Assembly: GCA_034670405.1 (NCBI GenBank)
Contig: JAXDDX010000004.1
Location: 3,020,001 to 3,084,000, forward strand
Direction: 5' to 3'
DNA length: 64,000 nt
DNA from: Hoplostethus atlanticus
Lineage: Eukaryota > Chordata > Actinopteri > Trachichthyiformes > Trachichthyidae
Shown here: positions 12,497-22,395 of the stretch, piece after piece
How positions within the stretch are numbered: the first letter of the stretch is position 1
Layout: each line of letters starts with the position of its first letter
Position numbers and translations under genes: made by a program
The notes under the pieces: generated by a model
The model's database searches: none
The model's input: only the letters and a program-made list of their open reading frames with translations
What the model was told of the DNA's origin: nothing

Positions 12497-13003
12497 GTAA
12501 GTTGCCATGGGGCAGTGCTAAGAACCCAGACTCTTGGCCACAGGGCTGGCTAGCACAGAGAGGGAGACTCTACCTCTCACTTAACCTTGTCCGCCAAACC
12601 CCCATTTAGGTAAATTTAGCTCGACTGAGTCTCCCGACCACAGTCAATTGTGTGGTTTCATCACTGGGATGAGCAGAGCCATTTGTCTAAATCAGCACTG
12701 AACTCCTCGCCACAAATGGAGGCAGACCTTCTGCTCATTTTCTCCTCCCCAACTTGTCCACTGTGGTTTTAGTGATTCAAGGGCACTCATTATGAACCAG
12801 AAAGGTTGTCTTTAATGTTAATGAATGTTTAGAGGAATGACCATATAAAGAATGTACTGGCTGAGGTCATCTGAATAGACAAGACTGGTCCACGGTCTGC
12901 ATCATTAACATCGCAGGAAACTCTTCCTACTTTGAGCTCTACTCACAGGAAGACAAATGTCGATTAAGACACACATCTCTATACTCGACTCTAATAATAA
13001 CCT

Positions 13004-13031
13004 TTCTCTCTCTCTCTCTCTCTCTCTCTCC
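13004..13031. repeat. (TC)n microsatellite acting as polypyrimidine tract
   Basis: Fourteen TC units end 13 nt before the AG of the first coding exon of bmf. Its position makes it the polypyrimidine tract of that acceptor. Confidence 0.9.
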
Positions 13032-13044
13032 TTGCACTTATAAG

Positions 13045-13241
13045 GCTGCGCGTCTTATAGCGCCCCCGTATGGACGATGAAGAAGATGATGTGTTTGAGC
13101 CAGACTCCCACTGCTGGCACACCACATTTAGGGAGATAAAGTGTGAAGACCGGGGCACACAGACACCCGGTCCTGCCCTGGCACTGGCCAACGGCATGCT
13201 GCCCTGTGGAGTTGCAGAGGAGCCCAGACCACTCTTCTACG
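13045..13241 (+). CDS. bmf: bmf first coding exon (start ATG at 13070)
   Basis: The acceptor is CTTATAAG ending at 13044 and the donor GTGAGG starts at 13242. The first 25 nt are 5' UTR. It encodes residues 1-57 and the first base of Gly58. It carries the acidic N-terminus and the motif CEDRGTQT at 25-32, which corresponds to the mammalian DKATQT motif for dynein light chain 2. It ends in the conserved LPCGVAEEP-LFY segment. A weaker second acceptor, TTATAG, ends at 13060 and would trim 16 nt of UTR only. Confidence 0.95.
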
Positions 13242-14126
13242 GTGAGGCAGACACATGCCGAAATCATACTACAGTACACAAGGAAAAGGATAGTTGCAAT
13301 TAGTGTGATAACCAGTGTTATAAAACAGAAGCATGAAACCATAATGTGAGAGCCAGTGTGGGAAATGGGTAACAGTGTAGCTGTGCTGTTCTCACCCCTG
13401 GCGCCTGATAGTCGTGATCACCGGGGCTTTTATGGCCTGCATGGAGTGTACCCAGCTGCTTTGCTATTCAATAGGCGCCAGACTGGCATTGTGACTCAAA
13501 GTACGTGACATGACAGTAGCGCTCACCTGAGTAAGCAGTGCCTAGACAGAGACAAGACAAGTGATTATCAGGGACAGTAAAGCTACAGCGGCGCCATATA
13601 TAATCACCATTCCAAACAAAGTCCACAACGGTCTGACCTTAAATCTGTAACAGAAACCAAAATGACTTCAATCCAAACATGAGTTTGTTGGTTGTGATTG
13701 ACTTATGAAACCATTTATACAACGGCTAGTTTCAGCCAAGTAATCTAGTTGGTCAAAGACACATTCACCAGTACTTTGCTGCACCTTGTACCTATTACAT
13801 CATCCTTGTACCCATACTCGCAGTAAATAACGCCCTCTCAGGTATTATTGTGTTATGTACAAAATAGTTACTATTGGTCTTGATGCTCAACAGGCAACGC
13901 AGGCTTTCGATTGCACTTCCCAGCGCACTTTGAGCTTCCCAGAAACCAGGAGGCGAGGTGGCAAGAAAGGGAAGAGGAACAAAGCAGGATGGAGCAGCGA
14001 CCCCAGCAGCAGCCTGTGGCGCGCAGCGTGGAGGCCCGCATCGGCCAGAAACTACAACTGATAGGAGACCAGTTCCACCGGGATCACCTACAACTGGTGA
14101 GGGGGAATAGACACACTCAAAACATG

Positions 14127-14170
<44 letters not shown>

Positions 14171-14476
14171 CTCAGTGTGAGATTGACAGTCACAGTTTAG
14201 TAAGTCACCACACACATATGAACACCATTCATTTACCTTTTGATTGACATTTTGATTCCATTTTGACCTGATGAAGATCAAAACTCAAGTTCCTTTATTG
14301 TATTTGTCAGTGTCCCATATTTGTTTTGGACAGGCTGCGTGCATACAGTTCCTTAACCCAGTGTCTACCCCCCCCTTCCCTCAAGCCAAAGACATAGCTG
14401 AACCAGGACAACCCTTCCCCCACCCCACCACCACCAAGCCCTCCCCCTGCCTCCTCTTCCTGTTTATTTCACTGTG

Positions 14477-14529
<53 letters not shown>

Positions 14530-17500
14530 TCTCCCGTTTCCTCCCTGTGCTGTTGAGGCAAGGGGGCACGGAGGACGCCTGGCCTCGCACAACTCGCCAG
14601 CGCTGTGGTCAGGGTGACACTGTTCACTGAGTCACACAGCACAGTATCTGTGTGGGTGTGTCGTAAAAGTGTGAGATGCAGTTCCTACGTCGGCTGCACC
14701 AACACAAATTTAGATCCCCGAGAGTTGCGGAGGTGCAGAGTATTTCTCACATTGCACAGGGGGTTAACAGTCAGAACAGAAGAAAAACAGCGGCTCGCAC
14801 ATGCATTCGCGCGCACGCATCCACACACACACGCACTACTATGCCCAGAAAAAAGCAGAAGTGGCGGGAGAAGGTAAACATGTTGTAACCCGAAGCTTGC
14901 CGCGTGAGCCCCGAGGGGAACAGCTGTGGTTCCAGGGAGTCTCCAGTCAGCCCCTTCCCTGGGCAAGGACCCGCCACGGGAGACGCCCAAATAAGAGGCC
15001 TCTGCAGTCATTGGCGGAGGGGGGTGGGATCCATAATGATGGTATAGGGTAGTATATGAGGTTGAGGAGGTTTGGAAATAAACCTCAAATTATCAAGTAA
15101 AGACCATCTTCAGTTGTCTCAAAACGTCTCTTCTCAGGAGATTGGACCCTCCCTTGTTCTGCACGTTATGTTGCAGCTTGATACAATTATTTCTTTTAAC
15201 CATAGATTGAACTTGATAATTGCTTCTTTTTTTTTTCTTGCCGTGTGAGAGATACAATTTCTGATTTTCTCAAGCACTCATAAAGCTGAGGTTATTTATA
15301 CCTTTTGCAGCTCATCATGACTCATTTATTGTGACACTGGCAGACACAGCCAGACGGACATATAGACAGGGTTGCAGCTTTATCTGCGGCTGGGATCCAC
15401 TGACGCACAGCGAATGCAGGCCTGGGTCAGGGGATGAGGAAGTGGCTTACGCTCCCTAACTGGCTGAGTAAACACCAGAGATGACAGTCAGAGTGAGAAC
15501 GGCCTTGTGAAGTCACATCCCGAAGCTACAACTGATAGGGCATAAATACACATGCGTGAGAATCACATCCACGAGAAAAGCCAGGGGGGTTTTATTTTGG
15601 CGTACGTTTCACCAACTGGTTACAAATGTAGGGATTTGTATCAAGGAGTCGGGGTATTTGTAATGATACTTTTGTGTTTATTTTTGCACTGCAGGCCACT
15701 GATGACTCTCTTGTCATTCAAGTGGCGCGCAACTACAGTTGAGGTCCAGTGAGGTCTGCTGTGTCATGTCCTTGTGTCAGGTTCAGTGTGTAGCTGGCTG
15801 GCTGAGTGATACATGGACAAACCCAAACAGTGGTTTTGGATGTGGGATTCCACTGCAGCCTCTCACTGTTATTTCTGTCTCTGTGGTATAGTTGTGCGAT
15901 TAAGTCTGCAGTGAGGTAGGTAGTCCACCTCGAGCTGTGACTGGATCGCTTGGCAGCCCTGTGTGTGTTTGTGTGTGTGTGTGTGTGTGTGGATGTGCGT
16001 GTGGGCGTTCTCATGCATGCATACACCCATACTTGTTTTTCTGCTTTTCACTGTTTCTCACTTCTCACTATCACACACTCTGATAGTCACCGCAACAACT
16101 CTGGCTCAATAATGTCTTACTGTTTGTCTGTCTTCATTTCTGTCTTCTCCTGTCAGTAGATTATAGCCATCACGCAGTACAGCCACTTGTCCCTAAGCCA
16201 TCCAAGCCTCTTTGACAGCCATCTTGTTGATGGACTTGGGAGCAATGTGGCTGCGAGTGGTTCTCCATGGGAGCCCGTGGCCCCTGGCAAGGGATTAGGT
16301 AGCGGAGTAGTGCTGGTGGATGCTGACAGATAAATTGCTCCTCAGTCTGAGAGGGCTGGAGGGGACGCTGTAGTCCCCAGAGGAAGGCTGACATTAGCCG
16401 GCCTGCCATTTGAGACACGGCAATAATGACAGTCACAATGGCAGGAAGACGGCTCCAGTCTGCATAGGGCAAGGAGCAGAGTTAGGTTTCATCCCCGTGT
16501 TTTTTTAAGAGAGACTACTCCTAGTGCTTTCGATAGGTGTTGAAAGCAGGGTTGAATATCGCCTGCGTGTGTGTGTCTGTGTGCGTGTGTGTGTGTGTGT
16601 GCGTGCCTGCACAGCGTTTGTGGCTTTATCTTTGCACCGTTCCTTTGAGGGCACGGCACTCTCTCCTTTCAGCACTTGTGAAAGAGGGAGGAGTAGAGTT
16701 GCATTGGAAATTAAAATGTGAGGTGGTGTCTGGGCACTTGTTTTTCATACATTGGTCGTGATGATTATTGTTGCGATAATGTCCATTTGTGCTTTTCTCT
16801 ATCATGTAATGTTACAGTTCTTTATTTGACTCTCCTTTGGCTCCTTGGCTCCTCCCTGATGAGACTAACTTAAGAGTTTCTGGCCACTGGGGCTGGCCTG
16901 TTGGCTCAGGAGATAAAGCCTAGCCTCTGATTAGCTGGCCTGACAGACAGCCCGCATGGGACACTGATAAAGCACATCAGGCTAGTGTTAGAGTGACGAC
17001 ACGGTGCATCTGGTTAGGCTCTGACTCTGTATGGTCGGCTAAATTTAGATAGACATTTTGACAGTTGGTGGCGTGACTCATGACCATGTTGCGACAGGCC
17101 AGCCCACACCTCTCTTTCTCCTCTTCCTTTCCCCCCCATCTGTCTCTCTCTGAGTGTGATAAAGAGGAGGGCAAAAGGTCACTGTCAGGAAATTTCTGCT
17201 GCTCTTTTTAGAGATTAGCGTTGCACTTGTTGCAAATACTCAACCTTGATTGTGTAAATCCCTCAGATGGTATGAGATCTGCACAAATCAGCTTGCCCCA
17301 TCTAATGTCGATCTGATATCCAGCTCCCACTGAGACTCACTTCCTGACATACACATTTAATTACACACACACACACTCATGGCTGCCCTCTTTTGTAATC
17401 GCATAGATGGAACTGGTTGCCATCTCTACTGTAATGGGGTTTTAAATGTAAAAGACTTGGGGCATGTCAGTATTTACTAAGTACAGCCCTGCTTCCACCA

Positions 17501-18810
17501 GGGCCTCAGATATATCTTGGTGAACTCATCCAATCTGTGCCGTATTGCCTGTTTATGAAGCAGACATGGATGTTGGTATAACATTTTTATCAAAAGCCCA
17601 CAGGCGAGGTTTAGATATATGGTACAACAGAAAACTGTTTTTTATCAAGATTCTCAGCAGTCCCTCAAATAGCCGTTGGCACTTTCCGATTTCTTTTTTT
17701 TTTTTCCCTCTCCATTTTTCTCGTGAACAAAAAGCTGGTGAGTGAGATGTGTGCACATGTTGGTTGGAACCTGGCAAAGCTTATGCAACACTCTGCAATG
17801 TTCACCGCACTTTGACTGGAGTATTGAAACCCAGAGGCTTATCACAATGCCAGCTCTTGGCTGGTTGTAAATAGGTCAGTGTTTGGACACCACCTCAACA
17901 TATGGGATACCTAATCTGTGCTGTCATATATTGAGGCTTTTGTAAACAATTGTCAAATGTCACCAAGAAGCAGTAGTGTGTCTTCATGCATTGTCATGAA
18001 AAACTAATCTGAAGTCTTTTGTTGCTCGTCTTTAGTTTACGGCCCATGTCTGAAAATAGCTGCAGTGTTATCAGGCGTGGTGGAGTCTGCCTTTCGTCTG
18101 CGGATGGGCTGTTGTTATGCAGAGTTGAGCTACTGTACCCCCCTCTCATGCAGATATGTGTTTCCAGAGGCTCCCCGTCTCTCCTCAAGAGCTCCCTAAT
18201 CCCATTTTGTGCAATTATCTTATCTCCCCTTCTCAATGGTGGAGATAGCATTATCCCTCTAATCGCACACAATCCAATTGGCTCGCAAAACCAGAGAGAG
18301 AAAGAAGACTCCTCCTGAGCCGCTGCTGCTGGTCTCTGCCAGAAAGATTAGAAAGAGTATGACTGTATGATGAATGTGTTTATGGCTTGGAATGGCTGTC
18401 GGGGAGCCCAGAGTGTATAGGGATCCAGCACACAAGGAGAGGCCGCTAATAAGTATTGTTGGTGACAGAGGCAGACTGTTGTGAAAATGTCTGGTTTTGA
18501 CCCCTTTCACTCTGCTCGGTGTCAATCAGCACATTTCGCAGCCAACACAAACCCCGAATCTCACACCAAAATACCCCAAATAGTAGCGACTAGTTCCAGC
18601 ACCGTCTTCTGTGGTCGAGTTTCAGTACGGCGGCTATCCACATGGTCATGTGTTGCGCTAACTTGCACGTTGCTTCTTTTTTTGTTGTTGTTGCAGTATC
18701 ATCGAAACCAAAGGAACCAGGGGCCGCTGTGGTGGCTGTGGTCTGCTCTGCTCAGCCTTCTGTTTGACAGAGGGGTCATCGCTGGAGGAGGTGGAGCAGG
18801 GCGGAGGTGA
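13070..18810 (+). CDS. bmf: Bcl-2-modifying factor (Bmf), BH3-only pro-apoptotic protein; join of three exons
   Basis: The coding sequence joins 13070-13241, 13894-14096 and 18697-18810: 489 nt, 162 residues plus stop, against about 184 in human. All junctions obey GT-AG and keep frame. Bmf is a BH3-only Bcl-2 family member that is held on dynein/actin-myosin V complexes through dynein light chain and, when released, binds pro-survival Bcl-2 proteins. Visible landmarks: an acidic N-terminus MDDEEDDVFEPD like the mammalian EDDVFQPED; dynein-light-chain motif RGTQT at residues 28-32; the family signature MLPCGVAEEPRPLFYGNAGFR at about 43-63; BH3 helix at about 103-124 with L111 and the G115-D116 pair; and a Trp/Leu-rich tail at 134-148. 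The start was chosen because it matches the family N-terminus, with G at +4. Teleosts carry bmf1 and bmf2; the N-terminus suggests the bmf1 type, from memory. Confidence 0.97.
13242..13893 (+). other. bmf: bmf intron between coding exons 1 and 2
   Basis: A phase-1 GT-AG intron of 652 nt. I see no repeat element, hairpin or coding segment in it. Confidence 0.9.
13894..14096 (+). CDS. bmf: bmf second coding exon, carrying the BH3 domain
   Basis: This exon lies between the acceptor CTCAACAG (ending 13893) and the donor GTGAGG (from 14097) and encodes residues 58-125, ending in phase 0. It starts with GNAGFRLHFPA, as in other Bmf proteins. A Glu/Arg/Gln-rich linker (about 74-98) follows, then the BH3 helix with core KLQLIGDQFHR at 110-120. 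L111, G115 and D116 match the BH3 pattern L-x-x-x-(G/A)-D. Mammalian Bmf has alanine where this protein has G115. The linker is where most length difference from human lies. Confidence 0.96.
14131..14169. repeat. (GT)n microsatellite in bmf intron
   Basis: About 19 GT units starting 35 nt after the donor of the BH3 exon. Intronic GT repeats close to a donor can bind splicing factors in other genes; no such role is shown here. Confidence 0.97.
14479..14525. repeat. (CT)n microsatellite in bmf intron
   Basis: About 23 CT units in the last intron of bmf, breaking to TCTGTCTT at the end. It produces a spurious Ser-Leu frame. Confidence 0.97.
15695..15742 (+). other. bmf: Possible alternative terminal exon of bmf
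   Basis: A strong acceptor (TTTATTTTTGCACTGCAG ending 15694) is followed by 15 codons in the phase needed after the BH3 exon, then TGA at 15740-15742. Use of it would give Bmf with the BH3 helix but without the hydrophobic tail. No poly(A) signal is evident close by. Acceptor-like sequences are common in introns of this size, so this is weak. Confidence 0.15.
18697..18810 (+). CDS. bmf: bmf last coding exon (C-terminal hydrophobic tail)
   Basis: The acceptor TTGTTGTTGCAG ends at 18696 and the frame closes at TGA 18808-18810. It encodes residues 126-162: YHRNQRNQ, then GPLWWLWSALLSLLF, then a Gly-rich end finishing GAGRR. The human protein has the matching HQQNQNRVWWQILLFL...NGAGPR, so identity is secure. 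The Trp/Leu stretch at 136-148 is the likely membrane-associating tail. Confidence 0.96.
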   Translation, partial: YHRNQRNQGPLWWLWSALLSLLFDRGVIAGGGGAGRR

Positions 18811-20130
18811 GAGGACCATTCCCCCCTCACACCCCTTGCATCCATCTCTCTGAGGAATCGGACTCCTAATGGCAATGTCATTTCTAACACGGGTCTGCTG
18901 GGGGGGAAAAAAGAAAGAAAGGAGAGAGCGAGAGAAAAGGTCACCGCGGGACGGAGACAACCAACGTTTTTTTTTACAAGGTCTTGTTTTTTTTCTTTCC
19001 AAGAAGATGCCATGTTGTTCCCGAGATTCCTCCACAGGACAATGTTCATATTTTGGTAAACGTGTGGTGTAGTAGTTTTGTACAGTACATTTTTCTTGTT
19101 GAATTCGTTTGCACTTCAACATGCATCCATCTGGAATGACCTCCATAGACCCTGGGAATGCCTTAGTGTCCTGCCGTAACAGAATGAGCGTTGAGCAAAT
19201 GTTATAGGCAAGGCAAGACGGGAAGGACTTGAAAGGAAAATAAATGTGGTTGAGGGTTTTTCTTTTCTGAAGTTTCCCAGGTAACCAGTCAACTTTTGAC
19301 TAATTTCCAAAGAGGCAGTTTCTCAGAACAAAGCATTTTGCACCTCACCTTCCAATTCCTCAATGGAGTATATATCTGTTTTTGATATGTATTAATGTGT
19401 TGTGTGCTATGTCTTACTCTTCATTTTTATGGTATTGAGTTTGAACATGGCCCCCCAGTGTCATTGAAACTATTGGGAACAAAGTAAAGCATCCATTGGC
19501 CCATGAGGCCAAGTCTACCACAAGGTTCTCCATGTACCTGTCAGTCAGAACACCAGATGTTTGATTCCCTTCAATTTGATCTTGTTCCTAATTTCACTCT
19601 CCAATACAACGTATCTGCCAGTATATTAGATCGTGTGCTTTTCATTTGATTCTTTTCAGACCTCCATGCCCTTGAAGTGGAGCTGTGGATCCACTGTTTT
19701 TGCACTAGAGTACACCCTTCAAGAGTTCAGATTGTGTTACCAAGCCAACCTCTGTGATGAATGAAGGTTTTCAGTTACATTTTATTTTTTCTCACTGCGT
19801 GATTTCAGACGCTTCCATTCATATGTCGAAGACAAATCATCACCGTTGAGACCTGACTGAACACAAGACTAGTATGGATTCCACAAATTCGATGTACCAG
19901 TGTTGTTGGCTACGAAGGGTTAACATTCACAGTAGCGCTGCGTGCCTCAATTGAAACGTCAGTGTTTGTAAGTCCTCTTATCTGGGGTGCGTTTCGCAGC
20001 CCGTGTGTATTCTGAACACCAAACCAATACTGTTGTAAGTCAACCTGAGAAACAGAATATTCTCCTCTCAGGATACCTTTAGGGGGTTTTACACCATTTT
20101 ATATTCTGCTGGGTGATCATGTATTGTTTT

Positions 20131-20137
20131 TGGTGCT
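20131..20137 (+). promoter_or_regulatory. miR-29 seed match (7mer-m8) in bmf 3' UTR
   Basis: TGGTGCT is the exact complement of miR-29 positions 2-8. The next base is C, so it is a 7mer and not an 8mer. Mammalian Bmf is a reported miR-29b target in neurons (established knowledge). Function in this species is inferred. Confidence 0.4.
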
Positions 20138-20896
20138 CAGATCCTGAAGTGGGACCTTTTTTGATGTATCACCACTGAATCAGTAGACAGCCTGTCTCTG
20201 AATTGAAACAAAAATCACAGTTAAAAAGACTGTAATTATTGTTGAAATATTAATATGTTTGAAGACACTGTTGAAGATGCTGTTTGTTGTACTTTCCATT
20301 GCTGAACCTAGACTAACCTTTGGACCCAAGGAGCAGTACATATCAGGGGGTTGTAATTATTTGGTCCTTACAATGTGTCATGTGCACACTGCAGAATTAG
20401 GGTTTCCTCTCATTAAAAAACATCTTGAAGATGTCTCAGGGATGAAGATATCTTGTAGGCTACTGGTAACCTTGAGAATCTGTTACACGGTAAAGAGGAA
20501 AAGCAGTGTTTTTACCCGTTTTGTTTTGATGATGCAACCTCTAGCCGGAGGTATAGTGAGGTTTTTTCCATTTTCAAATCAGTTCAAATCCATCTTGGCT
20601 AATATGTCTCATACACAAAGGTACAGTTTGACTGACGAGTCGGAGGCTGACTTGCTGACTGTGGTGGTGACAGGGGCTACTGAGCATGTAGTAGGAGGCA
20701 TGTGAGGTGCACTGAATGTGGTGATGGTAATAGTTTCCTGCGGATCCTGAACGCTGAGCCAGTCCCGTAGCCTCCCGTCTCACCATGGACTCTTGACTCA
20801 TGTGTCCTCCTCCTCAGTCCTCCATGTGTGCTGCTCCTTCATTACTTAGGTATTGTTCATTTGTTCACTTTCTTTGTAATTTATTTTTTTTCCTTC

Positions 20897-20905
20897 TTAT
20901 TTATT
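20897..20905 (+). promoter_or_regulatory. AU-rich element nonamer in bmf 3' UTR
   Basis: TTATTTATT fits the class II AU-rich nonamer UUAUUUA(U/A)(U/A) and sits in a T-rich stretch (about 20870-20930). It may speed mRNA decay. A single nonamer can arise by chance in such T-rich DNA. Confidence 0.35.
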
Positions 20906-22199
20906 TTTGTATATTTGCCCATTTCTACTGTATACACTTGTGTGTGCAATTACTTCTTGTTTTCCCTTTTTCCTTTGGTCTTAAGTTTGTATATGGTCCA
21001 GTTGTTTGACTCTGTGCAGAGCGAGGGCTGCCTGCATTGTGCCTGGTATTCCCTAAGGGTTGTGATTTCCAGGGATGGGCCCAACCAATTCATCATCCGA
21101 CACATCATCCACCACCCAATCCACCAGTCAAGGGTATATTCACAATGTTTGGTTTAGAAAGGCAGTAGCTTGGATGCAGTTTTGAGGTTTAACCATGTGA
21201 CTTTTCCCTTAAATTTAACTACTCGTCACCCATCTCAGCTGCAGCTACATTCAATAGCACGTAGGAAACTATATTGATACAGGCGATGTTAGAAAGTGAA
21301 AAAAAGATACCGTTATATACTCATATTCTCAAATCACAGGGCATTGGTTTATGCATTCAACTCTTCAATCCTGATCATTGTTTTGTAATCAACATGCACT
21401 GGAAAGTACTTTGTTTCTGTAGATCCCATGGGTCCCTTATCTATTGTGTGTTATTGTATAGTATATACTCTGGATCTGGATTGTTCTCTCCGAGGTCTTT
21501 CACGGGACAATCTGGCCTAATGTGTCAGCCATATATCTGTCCATTGACCAGGTATGTCCTGAATGATGGCCTGTTTGATTTATTGGAAAGGGAAGCAAGC
21601 CACCGTGGTGCCCTGTTTAATTTGTTAGATGAGGTTCCCCCGCTGCACCCACCACATTATGTGAGTGTAGAGAAACCCTTGAGTGGGATACGTATTTTAT
21701 GGAAACCGTCAGTGTCTTGAATTTTGTAGTCCACTTTATATAAATTTAAAGGTTTGAGGAAGGTTTTGATTTTGATTCTTTTTTTAATTTTTTTTATGAG
21801 AACATTTCTTGCTCATGGTCTTTCTTTTTAAAATGTATTTTCTTATGAAAAAGGGGTCTGTTTTTTATAAGGACAGTTCATGCTTGTAAAATCATTTTTA
21901 ATACGAGTTGGATCCTTTGATGTCCGATGAGATCAAGGGCTGTTTTGTGTAAAAATGAACTTGCAACATTCCTTACACGTCTCATTGTGGTGTAGAAACA
22001 AAACCAAAACGATTCATTGTTGTGGTTGATTTGGCTCAAGAACTTAGATCATAGTTATGAAATCATTGCCCATCTTTACAGAACAGATGAACTGTACGTG
22101 TATTACTGAAACCCTGGAAAATGCCTTTAACTGCTCAGTTTCAAAAAAGTCTTGATTATCACACACTCTCTGTATACCAAGAAATGAAACCCAGCGAAA

Positions 22200-22207
22200 A
22201 TGTAGCA
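22200..22207 (+). promoter_or_regulatory. miR-221/222 8-mer site in bmf 3' UTR
   Basis: ATGTAGCA is the full 8-mer target (seed 2-8 plus A at position 1) for miR-221/222. It lies about 190 nt before the poly(A) signal, a favoured position for effective sites. Mammalian BMF is a reported miR-221 target. Match is seen; activity is inferred. Confidence 0.5.
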
Positions 22208-22389
22208 TTTTTGTAAACATTGACTGTGTGTTTTCGAGACTGTACTGTGCACTCATTTTGTGTTTATATTTTTTTTGTTGTTGATATAATATGGAAGTAA
22301 AGACAATTTGTTATGTAGTGCAATATGCTGTACATAAGGAGCTCTGCAAATCTTTTTTTCTGAATTTCTTGTTTATTGGTACTTTTTTC

Positions 22390-22395
22390 AATAAA
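22390..22395 (+). terminator. bmf polyadenylation signal
   Basis: AATAAA followed by a T/GT-rich element (about 22415-22460) that fits a downstream cleavage element. Cleavage is expected about 22405-22420. Confidence 0.7.

Larger units (their letters stand above)
11054..13044 (+). other. bmf: bmf intron(s) 1 region
   Basis: The interval runs from the donor GTAAGT at 11054 to the acceptor AG at 13043-13044. It may be one intron or two, depending on whether the microexon at 12473-12496 is used. A likely branch point is CTAAT at 12991-12995, followed by a (TC)n tract that serves as the polypyrimidine tract. Nothing else in this interval looks coding. Confidence 0.6.
14097..18696 (+). other. bmf: bmf last intron
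   Basis: A 4.6-kb phase-0 intron from GTGAGG to TTGTTGTTGCAG. It begins with a GT array 35 nt after the donor and a CT array at 14479. GT-rich runs lie at 15961-15991 and about 16568-16600. A possible alternative terminal exon at 15695-15742 is listed separately. Other open frames inside are not supported by any family resemblance. Confidence 0.85.

Noticed and set aside
16170-16472. Minus-strand 100-codon frame in the last bmf intron
   Set aside because: No family match, no splice structure, and it lies antisense within an intron.
20259-20705. A 148-codon open frame after bmf
   Set aside because: It lies within the bmf 3' UTR, resembles no family and has no splice context. Treated as chance.
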